A program made the translations under genes and the position numbers. Shown one piece after another: positions 7,391 through 12,588 of a DNA stretch of 12,588 nucleotides (position 1 is the stretch's first letter; each line of letters opens with the position of its first letter). The stretch is from Spirochaetales bacterium (GTDB taxonomy: Bacteria > Spirochaetota > Spirochaetia > DSM-27196 > SKKC01). Below the pieces are notes generated by a model. The model was not told where the DNA came from, ran no database searches, and saw nothing but the letters and a program-made list of their open reading frames with translations. Location: NCBI GenBank assembly GCA_007126865.1, contig SLAN01000056.1, positions 1 to 12,588 of the forward strand, in the 5' to 3' direction.

Positions 7391-8269
7391 ATGGCACGTG
7401 ATACGAAAGCGGCATTTGCGTACATCGGACCGGCAATGTTCGTGCTGCTTATCGTGGCGGCGCTACCCCTCGGGGTAGCGCTTGCCACGAGCACGACGAA
7501 CTGGCACCTGCACCGGGCCGCACAGCGGGAGTTCATCGGACTGGCGAACTATATTCGCCTCTTCGAAGACCCACGGTTCATCTACAGCCTGCAAGTTACG
7601 CTGCTGTATACAGCGGTTTCGGTCGGGGTTTCGATGATCGGCGGCTTCGTGCTCGCTCTGATGATGCGCCGAACCTTCCCCGGCCGAAATCTCGTCAGGG
7701 CACTACTGACGATCCCGCTGATCATGACACCGGTCGTATCGGCGACCATGTATCGCGTGTTCTTCTACGATGCCGACCGCGGGCTGTTCAACTGGATTCT
7801 GGGCACGCTCGGACTTCCGACCCCGGTCTGGGTAGCGTCGTGGCCGATGGCCTTCTACGCTATCTGCATCATCCAGATCTGGTTCATGACTCCGTTCGTC
7901 TTCCTCGTCTGCGACGCGGCGATGGAGAGCCTGCCCCGCGAGCCGTTCGACGCCGCCAAGATCGACGGCGCAGGCTATCTCCAGCGCATAATTCGACTCG
8001 TGATTCCGATGATGCGCGATACGCTCATCTTCGCGCTTATCTTCCGAATTACGATCGACTACCGGATGTTCGATACGATTTACGTGACCACACGCGGTGG
8101 TCCGGCGCGATACACCGAGGTCATGAGCGTCTGGGTATATAATCGCGCCCTGCGCAGCTTCGATGTCGGTTACGCGAACGCCGGCTCGGTTGTCATGGCG
8201 CTCGTCGTCGCGCTCATCTGCCTGGGACTGATGCTCTACAATTACCGACGCCGGGAGGCTGTGTCATGA
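7391..8269 (+). CDS. ABC sugar permease, MalF/UgpA type
   Basis: A 292-residue inner-membrane subunit of a CUT1-type importer. Hydrophobic segments lie at about 9-31 (AYIGPAMFVLLIVAALPLGV), 69-92, 102-124, 152-174, 210-222 and 262-284, consistent with six helices. The EAA loop that docks on the ATPase is PREPFDAAKIDGAGYLQRII, then RLVIPMM (182-208), with the conserved Gly-x(9)-Ile-x-x-Pro spacing roughly kept. The ATG at 7391 is the only sensible start, although AAGGAG (7370-7375) is 15 bases away, longer than usual, which may lower translation relative to the binding protein. It follows the binding protein by 22 bp and overlaps the second permease by 4 bp (ATGA), which indicates coupled translation. 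Confidence 0.93.
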   Translation: MARDTKAAFAYIGPAMFVLLIVAALPLGVALATSTTNWHLHRAAQREFIGLANYIRLFEDPRFIYSLQVTLLYTAVSVGVSMIGGFVLALMMRRTFPGRNLVRALLTIPLIMTPVVSATMYRVFFYDADRGLFNWILGTLGLPTPVWVASWPMAFYAICIIQIWFMTPFVFLVCDAAMESLPREPFDAAKIDGAGYLQRIIRLVIPMMRDTLIFALIFRITIDYRMFDTIYVTTRGGPARYTEVMSVWVYNRALRSFDVGYANAGSVVMALVVALICLGLMLYNYRRREAVS

Positions 8270-9135
8270 GCGAGCAGGTACGTTCGGTCCAACGCACACG
8301 CTTCATTGCCCCACGGGTAGAACGCTCTCTCATCACCGCCGGCCATGCCCTGTTGGTCGTCGCAACACTGGTCGCCGCCCTCTTTCCGCTCTTCTGGGTC
8401 CTGCTCGGCTCGTTCAAGCTGCCGGCCGACGTCATGCGCCTTCCGCCGGTGATCGTCTTCGAACCGACGATTGCCAACTACCTGACCGTAATCCGCGACC
8501 GGTTCGTCTTCTTTTTCGAGAACAGCGTGGTAATCAGCGGCGGGTCGGTGCTGTTAACGATTATCGTCGGCGTTCCGGCAGCGTACGGCCTTTCCCGACT
8601 GCGGATTCGCTTCAAGAAGACACTGATGCTGCTGATTCTGTCGGTGCGCTTCGCCCCCTACATCATCTTCGCCCTTCCGCTCTTCCTAATCATGTCGGAG
8701 CTCGGACTCATCGGGCATCGACCGTCCCTGGTGATCGTATACACGATTATCAACCTGCCGGTGGTGATCTGGCTCATGCGCGCGTTTTTCGACGACATTC
8801 CGACCGAGCTGGATGAGGCGGCCGCAATCGACGGGGCCTCACGCTTCCGAACCTTCATGAGCATACTCGTACCGTGCGCACGACCCGGCATTGCGACGGT
8901 GACGATCCTGTCGTTTATCTTCGCGTGGAACGAGTACCTGTTCGCACTCATTCTCTCGGGCCGTGACTCTCAGACACTGACCGTCGGTCTTACCCGCTTC
9001 CTCGGCGGTATGGAAGATGCGATACGCTGGGGTCAACTCTCCGCATGGTCGGTTTCGATCGTCGCCCCGATCGTGATCCTCGCGCTTCTCGTGAACCGCC
9101 ACCTGCGCCGCGGATTCACCGGCGGACTCGGTTGA
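8266..9135 (+). CDS. ABC sugar permease, MalG/UgpE type
   Basis: A 289-residue inner-membrane subunit, partner of the preceding permease. The N-terminal helix (about 22-48) ends in FPLFWVLLGSFKLPADVM, typical of MalG-type proteins, followed by four more hydrophobic segments and a last helix (about 262-280) before the basic tail RHLRRGFTGG. The EAA loop is at about 178-203 (IPTELDEAAAIDGASRFRTF, then MSILVP) and matches the family pattern well. The ATG overlaps the stop of the first permease (ATGA). It is the last gene of the operon. No ATP-binding subunit (MsmK/MalK/UgpC type) is encoded in the window, so the complex probably uses a shared ATPase from elsewhere. The next gene is convergent, only 41 bp beyond the stop, and no clear terminator lies between. 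Confidence 0.93.
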   Translation: MSEQVRSVQRTRFIAPRVERSLITAGHALLVVATLVAALFPLFWVLLGSFKLPADVMRLPPVIVFEPTIANYLTVIRDRFVFFFENSVVISGGSVLLTIIVGVPAAYGLSRLRIRFKKTLMLLILSVRFAPYIIFALPLFLIMSELGLIGHRPSLVIVYTIINLPVVIWLMRAFFDDIPTELDEAAAIDGASRFRTFMSILVPCARPGIATVTILSFIFAWNEYLFALILSGRDSQTLTVGLTRFLGGMEDAIRWGQLSAWSVSIVAPIVILALLVNRHLRRGFTGGLG

Positions 9136-9176
9136 GACTCCGCCGGGCTTCACTGACGTTTCTCGCCTCGGAGCGC

Positions 9177-10316
9177 TCACAGGCGGCCCTCTTGCCGCGG
9201 CGGTGAAGTTCTCTCCTCGCAGCGCTCACCCGCTCCGGGCGCCCACCCGCGGTCCTCTTGCAGCGGCGGTGAAAGCGGCGTGGCCTGTTCGATCTCGTGA
9301 CTCAGTCGAACCGAGGCGGCGGCCGTGCGAAAGTTGGATCGAGCCGGCACGCCGGTAGCGATATGCTCGAGAAAGGCGCGATACTCGGCGATAAACCCCC
9401 CGCCTTCGAGCGGGTCGTCTGCCTCGTCGCCGATTCGTTCGATCTCCTGTTCGCTGAAGCCGACGTGGCGCCGGATCGTGATACTGCTCGACTCCGCGTC
9501 GAGGTACGCACCGCCGTAGTCGAGTTCGAAGGTTCGTTCGGGGGCGTGCACTGTGTAACGCTCGCGCGCGTACCCCGCCCGCGGAAGAAAACTCACCCAC
9601 GCCTCGGCGTTCGACGCGAAACGAAGAAGCGCTCGGCGCGACGGCGGTGCACCGCCGGGCGCCTTCGACTTCATGGCCGCACGAGAGCCGCCGACGGCTC
9701 GATCTTCGAGATGTGTGTCGTCCCCTATCGCCGATGCGTCAACTGAGTCCACAGCTCCGAGTAACCACTGCAGGAGATCGACGGCATGCACGCCGCTTTC
9801 GGTCACGAATCGCGGATCGCGCCGGTCACGACGGGCGAAGGTGCATTCGGCCAGATACGGCGGTTCCGGACAGGCGGCAATCCGCTCGCGGAAGCGCTCG
9901 ACGATCGGTGCGAAGCGGCGATTGAACCCCACCAGGCCGCTATCCTCGAACAGCTCGGCGAGCGTGTCCGCCTGCCCCGGCGTGTCGCCTGCCGGCTTCT
10001 CGCAGAGAATCGGCGCGCGGGAGCCGGAGAGCCTGAGAAGCACGTCGAACGCGGCCTCCCGACTGACAACGACAACAATCCCATCGACAGCTCCGTCGGC
10101 GACGATATCCTCCTGACGCTCATACACCCGTCCGATTCCGTACTCATCGGCGAGGCGTCGCGCCTTCGCACGAGTACGGTTCCAGATGCCGTGGAGTTCG
10201 AGCAGTCCCCGATCGCGCAGGCGGCATGCTGAGGCGATATGATACCGCTCCATCCACTCGCTCGCACCGACGAATGCGAGCCGCGCCGGTTGGGCTCGGT
10301 CGGTGGCAGGTGACAT
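9177..10316 (-). CDS. Gfo/Idh/MocA-family oxidoreductase
   Basis: A 379-residue NAD(P)-dependent oxidoreductase, probably acting on a sugar or sugar derivative in the cytoplasm. The Rossmann half begins RLAFVGASEWMERYHIASA (12-30), where the usual GxGxxG is reduced to GAS. The signature CEKPAG (105-110) holds the conserved EKP, followed by GFNRRFAP (130-137). The second domain contains TESGVHAVDLLQWLLG (172-187), matching the family's GxHxxD catalytic region (His177, Asp180). Residues 206-228 are an Ala/Gly/Ser/Lys-rich insert, and the last ~35 residues (after HEIEQA) are a Pro/Glu/Arg-rich tail with a 22-residue near-repeat, probably not part of the fold. The open frame extends upstream to 10658, but this only overlaps the preceding gene. 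ATG 10316 is chosen because it lies one base after that gene's stop (TAGCATG), implying translational coupling. It is the last gene of the leftward operon. Confidence 0.9.
   Translation of the reverse strand: MSPATDRAQPARLAFVGASEWMERYHIASACRLRDRGLLELHGIWNRTRAKARRLADEYGIGRVYERQEDIVADGAVDGIVVVVSREAAFDVLLRLSGSRAPILCEKPAGDTPGQADTLAELFEDSGLVGFNRRFAPIVERFRERIAACPEPPYLAECTFARRDRRDPRFVTESGVHAVDLLQWLLGAVDSVDASAIGDDTHLEDRAVGGSRAAMKSKAPGGAPPSRRALLRFASNAEAWVSFLPRAGYARERYTVHAPERTFELDYGGAYLDAESSSITIRRHVGFSEQEIERIGDEADDPLEGGGFIAEYRAFLEHIATGVPARSNFRTAAASVRLSHEIEQATPLSPPLQEDRGWAPGAGERCEERTSPPRQEGRL
9183..9273 (+). repeat. direct repeat, two 25-bp copies 66 bp apart, at the 3' end of the oxidoreductase gene
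   Basis: Copies at 9183-9207 and 9249-9273 differ at only two positions (core CTCTTG, ending GCGGCGGTGAA). A second shared block, AGCGCTCAC, occurs at 9172-9180 and 9221-9229. The 66-bp offset is 22 codons, so the encoded tail repeats SPPLQEDR and SPPRQEGR. The first copy can fold into a 5-bp stem (GCGGC/GCCGC) with a CCTCTT loop. It may be a small dispersed GC-rich repeat that extended the gene's 3' end, and may also serve the convergent gene ends. Confidence 0.6.
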
Positions 10317-10317
10317 G

Positions 10318-11415
10318 CTACGACGCCTGCCCGGCAAGCGTATCGTCGACCTCGATTCGTCGCACCGCGATCCGGTATCGGTCTTCGGTATAGCTGATCC
10401 AGATCGAACCGTCGGCGGCCGCAAGCGCCGACGGATACGAGTATTCGCCGTCTCCTTCGGCGAGAACGATACGCCGGCGCCAGCTGCGTCCCTCGTCGGT
10501 AGAGAACGCGGCTTCGAGTCTGCTGCGGCCGGATGCCTGGAAGTTCCCCGTGAGAAGAAGCGGGGCGCGCACGCCGGCCAGCGTCGAGCTTTCGCCGCGA
10601 ACGTTCGAGCTTTCGTCGGAGAGTGGCGAGCTCCCCCCGGGATGCCCGGGGCTCCCACACCGGATCAAGTCGATCGCACTGTCGGGATTCGGAATGTCGG
10701 TCGGCCGGCAGATCGACCAGCTGCGCCCTCCGTTCGGAGAGACGCTGCTCCACACACGTCCCCGGTTCGACCGGGCAAGCATAAAAAGCGATCCATCGTC
10801 GCGCTCGACGATCGCCGGCTGGATCACCTTCCCGCGTGCCATCGTCTCCGCCACCAGTTCCCCCCTATGAGGCGCCCGCGGATCGTCGACGAGCAGTACG
10901 TACGGGCAGTAGTCCGCCTCGTGGTAGAGCGGTACCACGAGCCGACCGTCCGGCACTATACACGGCCTGGTCTTGGGCATGAATCCCGTGCGCCCGAGAA
11001 AGAGCATCGGTTCGCTCCAGCTCTCCGCGTCGTCGTCGCTTCGCAGCTCGAGCAGCACCGTCTCGGTCCACGATTCGGCGAGCAGCATGGCGAAGAGCAA
11101 CCGGAGCACCCCACTGCCGTCGCGCCACAGTACCGGATTGCCGAGCGGGACCGAATCGAGCGCAAGAATCGTCTGCGGCGCCGACCACCGGTTGCCCCGC
11201 CCGGTTCCCGCTGCGCTCCCGGGAGGATTGCCCCCCGCTTCGCGCCGGTCGCCGGAATCGGCGACCCGTCTCGCACAGCGCAGCACCGTCCGGTCGCTCG
11301 TCTCATACGGCCCCTCGTACCAGACGCAGAGTAACGAGCCGTCGCCGCATTCGGCGAGTGTCGAGCAGTGGACGATCGCCGGGGTATCGCGGATCTCGCG
11401 CACTGTTTCGGTCAC
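10318..11415 (-). CDS. sialidase-like (BNR_2) beta-propeller protein, cytoplasmic
   Basis: A 365-residue protein of the sialidase / BNR-repeat superfamily. Three Asp-box motifs (SxDxGxxW type) are visible: SDDDAESW (126-133), SPNGGRSW (226-233) and STDEGRSW (305-312). The N-terminal IVHCSTLAECGDGSLLCVWYEG (14-35; motif HxSTLAE...G.LL..W) and the C-terminal YSYPSALAAADGSIWISYTE fit PF13088-type proteins. The FRIP motif of classical GH33 sialidases is not seen, so true sialidase activity is uncertain; it may be another glycan-active enzyme. No signal peptide is present, so it probably acts in the cytoplasm on imported material. Two inserts look foreign to the fold: 52-76 and 253-282 (Gly/Pro/Ser-rich, with a seven-residue repeat). 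The start is GTG 11415, supported by CGGAGG 7 bases upstream. It lies 142 bp after the DapA-like gene and one base before the oxidoreductase gene. Confidence 0.85.
   Translation of the reverse strand: MTETVREIRDTPAIVHCSTLAECGDGSLLCVWYEGPYETSDRTVLRCARRVADSGDRREAGGNPPGSAAGTGRGNRWSAPQTILALDSVPLGNPVLWRDGSGVLRLLFAMLLAESWTETVLLELRSDDDAESWSEPMLFLGRTGFMPKTRPCIVPDGRLVVPLYHEADYCPYVLLVDDPRAPHRGELVAETMARGKVIQPAIVERDDGSLFMLARSNRGRVWSSVSPNGGRSWSICRPTDIPNPDSAIDLIRCGSPGHPGGSSPLSDESSNVRGESSTLAGVRAPLLLTGNFQASGRSRLEAAFSTDEGRSWRRRIVLAEGDGEYSYPSALAAADGSIWISYTEDRYRIAVRRIEVDDTLAGQAS
10584..10615 (+). repeat. 21-bp-spaced repeat inside the propeller gene insert
   Basis: TCGAGCTTTCG occurs at 10584-10594 and again at 10605-10615, exactly 21 bp (seven codons) apart, giving the repeated peptide ESSNVRG / ESSTLAG. 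A 7-bp inverted repeat, CCCCGGG-ATG-CCCGGGG, lies about 20 bp further along in the same insert. Confidence 0.6.
11247..11266 (+). repeat. inverted repeat inside the propeller gene, first insert
   Basis: GGTCGCCG (11247-11254), loop GAAT, CGGCGACC (11259-11266) is a perfect 8-bp stem. It falls within the coding sequence for the low-complexity insert at residues 52-76, not in a gene end, so it is unlikely to be a terminator. Confidence 0.5.
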
Positions 11416-11557
11416 CGAACTGCCTCCGGGAGCTTCGGCGCAGCCTGCCCGGCGCCGACTACTGCACCACAGCGGCAGCTGCCGCCTCCGCGGTCAGCCG
11501 GCCCGCCCGCGCCTCCGCGGAGTCCGCGGTGACCGGCCGCACCGTTGACATCACAAC
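11416..11557. other. repeat-rich spacer between the DapA-like and propeller genes
   Basis: This 142-bp spacer interrupts an otherwise tightly packed operon. It contains a perfect 14-bp palindrome GCGGCAGCTGCCGC (11472-11485), a 10-bp palindrome CTCCGCGGAG (11513-11522), and a direct repeat GCCTCCGCGG (11484-11493 and 11511-11520). A 30-codon minus-strand reading frame (11551-11459, starting MSTVRPVTAD) has only a weak ribosome site and is probably not a gene. It could be a processing or attenuation element, or another copy of a small GC-rich repeat. Confidence 0.5.
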
Positions 11558-12502
11558 TCACACCTTCTCCTCCTCCTGAAGCAGCGCCAGTTCCCGCGCC
11601 GCCGTCCGCGCCAGCTGCTGCAACTCCAATCGCTGCGATTCAGCGAGCTCGCCGTCACCGGTCTTGCGGCAGAACGCCGAGGCGAGAACCCCTTCCTCAA
11701 CGAGGAAGCGTTTCGCGTTCACCGGATATCGCTGCAACTCGAACACCGACATGGCTCCGAGCAGATCCTGCAACCGGTCGGCCTGCTCCGGGAACCGATC
11801 GTAGAAGCGGCACATCCATACGTACAGCTGCGGATGAAAGTTCGCCATGACACCGGAAAACCCGGCATACCCCGCCCGTAGCGAGCTCAGCAGCGTCGCG
11901 GAGTTCGCGTTGTACAGCCGCAGGCCGCTTCCGGCCAGCTGTCTGCTGCGCTGCCGCTGCAACTCCGCGCTGCAGCAGGTGTCCTTCAGGAAGGCGAAAC
12001 GTCTGAGCGTGGCGATCCAGTCGAGCGAATCGACCGAGAGCAGGCGATGGTACGGAACCGGGCACTCGTAGAGGCCGAGCACGGTGCCGCGCGGCAGGCG
12101 CTCTATTACCTGCTCTACCCGGGAACGCCAGGCGACATCATCCTCGCCCTGCTTCGCGAACCGGTTCACCACGAGCACAAGCGCATCGACGCCGGTTTCC
12201 GCAATACGGGAGAGTTCCTCCACCTGCTCCTCCGGTCGGTCGGAGGTGTTACCGGAGGCAATGACGCCTACCCTCCCGGCGGCCCGCCGGACGACCCGCT
12301 CGGCGATCGTTACTCGCTCGGATAAGGAGAGATGAAACATCTCGCTCGACTGGCAGACGGCGAACAACCCCGACACTCCCGCGGCGATATACCACTCCAC
12401 CAGCGAATCGAGCCCGTCGTAATCGATGCTCCCGTCCGCGTGCATCGGGGTCAGCATGGTCGGCCAAACCCCGCCGGCGATCGAGCCGTAATCGGTATTC
12501 AC
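11558..12502 (-). CDS. DapA/NanA-family aldolase or lyase
   Basis: A 314-residue class I (Schiff-base) aldolase of the dihydrodipicolinate synthase / N-acetylneuraminate lyase superfamily. The barrel carries the catalytic Tyr145 in LYECPVPYHR and the Schiff-base Lys173 in FLKDTCC. The strand-2 motif is QSSEMFHLSLSER (51-63) instead of the GTTGE of DapA or the GSTGE of NanA. The carboxylate-binding loop is therefore altered, and the gene is more likely to act on a 2-keto acid sugar than to make lysine precursors. Length is close to the ~295-residue family norm. The start is GTG 12502, which overlaps the stop of the upstream permease by 4 bp (GTGA), showing translational coupling. Membership of a transporter, propeller and oxidoreductase operon supports a catabolic role, such as cleavage of a sialic-acid-like or 2-keto-3-deoxy sugar. 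The substrate is not proven. Confidence 0.9.
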   Translation of the reverse strand: MNTDYGSIAGGVWPTMLTPMHADGSIDYDGLDSLVEWYIAAGVSGLFAVCQSSEMFHLSLSERVTIAERVVRRAAGRVGVIASGNTSDRPEEQVEELSRIAETGVDALVLVVNRFAKQGEDDVAWRSRVEQVIERLPRGTVLGLYECPVPYHRLLSVDSLDWIATLRRFAFLKDTCCSAELQRQRSRQLAGSGLRLYNANSATLLSSLRAGYAGFSGVMANFHPQLYVWMCRFYDRFPEQADRLQDLLGAMSVFELQRYPVNAKRFLVEEGVLASAFCRKTGDGELAESQRLELQQLARTAARELALLQEEEKV

Positions 12503-12588
12503 TTCAGTGCCCCCGAAATCGAGATGCCACGGATAATGTGGCGGCGCAACAGCGCATAGACGAGAATCGACGGAACCATGGCAATCAC
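12499..12588 (-). CDS. C-terminal end of an ABC sugar permease, MalG type (partial)
   Basis: The last 29 codons and stop of a gene that continues beyond the window. The frame reads IAMVPSILVYALLRRHIIRG, then ISISGALK and TGA. A hydrophobic last helix followed by a basic segment and the RG-(x)n-G-(A/S)-(L/V)-K ending is typical of the second permease of CUT1 sugar importers. Its stop overlaps the GTG start of the DapA-like gene, so the leftward operon begins with, or includes, a second sugar transporter distinct from the one at 6025-9135. Confidence 0.8.
   Translation of the reverse strand: MIAMVPSILVYALLRRHIIRGISISGALK

Noticed and set aside
9136..9176. Bidirectional terminator between the convergent operons
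   Set aside because: The 41-bp gap shows no stable stem with a T-run; the adjacent repeat has only a 5-bp stem.
10317..10658. N-terminal extension of the oxidoreductase to 10658
   Set aside because: The extra 114 residues are Arg/Pro/Ser-rich and overlap the propeller gene out of frame; ATG 10316 directly after that gene's stop begins the Rossmann fold correctly.
10303..11334. 343-codon plus-strand open frame opposite the propeller gene
   Set aside because: Arg/Pro-rich composition with no family features; the minus-strand frame has Asp boxes and correct operon spacing.
11459..11551. 30-codon minus-strand frame starting MSTVRPVTAD between the DapA-like and propeller genes
   Set aside because: Very short, Ala-rich, with only a weak ribosome site and GC-rich repeats underlying it; not supportable as a gene.

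Overview
The window is GC-rich, densely coding chromosomal DNA from a bacterium. The best guess is a spirochaete (Spirochaetaceae-like). The main clue is the solute-binding protein: its signal peptide ends in LFAGGAAEE with no lipobox cysteine, a style common in spirochaetal sugar-binding proteins. This placement is inference from style. There is no rRNA, tRNA, CRISPR array, transposase or phage gene. Most genes belong to carbohydrate or aldehyde metabolism and sugar uptake.

Left part (1-3368). A plus-strand glucose/sorbosone dehydrogenase-like gene enters from outside the window. It loses its normal C-terminal end near base 780 and then reads antisense through the 3' end of its neighbour. 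Three minus-strand genes follow, read right to left: an AhpD-like peroxidase-related protein (3368-2793), a PfkB-family sugar kinase of the 1-phosphofructokinase/tagatose-6-phosphate kinase type (2694-1714), and a conserved protein of unknown function (1588-797).

Central part (3440-9135). An IclR-family regulator is transcribed divergently from the AhpD gene. It is followed by a probable operon: NAD(P)-dependent aldehyde dehydrogenase, periplasmic sugar-binding protein and two CUT1-type permeases (the second overlaps the first by 4 bp). No ATPase subunit is present, so a shared ATPase encoded elsewhere is expected. A good sigma70-type promoter precedes the aldehyde dehydrogenase. Three near-identical 12-mers, one upstream of the regulator and two 20 bp apart upstream of the aldehyde dehydrogenase, are candidate operators for the IclR protein.

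Right part (9177-12588). A second, convergent operon runs leftward: the C-terminal end of another MalG-type permease (continuing beyond the window), a DapA/NanA-family lyase or aldolase (4-bp GTGA overlap), a 142-bp repeat-rich spacer, a cytoplasmic sialidase-like beta-propeller protein, and a Gfo/Idh/MocA oxidoreductase one base downstream. This looks like a route for import and intracellular breakdown of a keto-acid sugar, possibly sialic-acid-like, but the substrate cannot be read from the sequence. Low-complexity inserts and short repeats lie inside the propeller gene and at the 3' end of the oxidoreductase gene.

No clearly novel defence, mobile or RNA system is visible. The points most worth checking are the candidate IclR operator set, the catabolic operon on the right, and the broken dehydrogenase junction.
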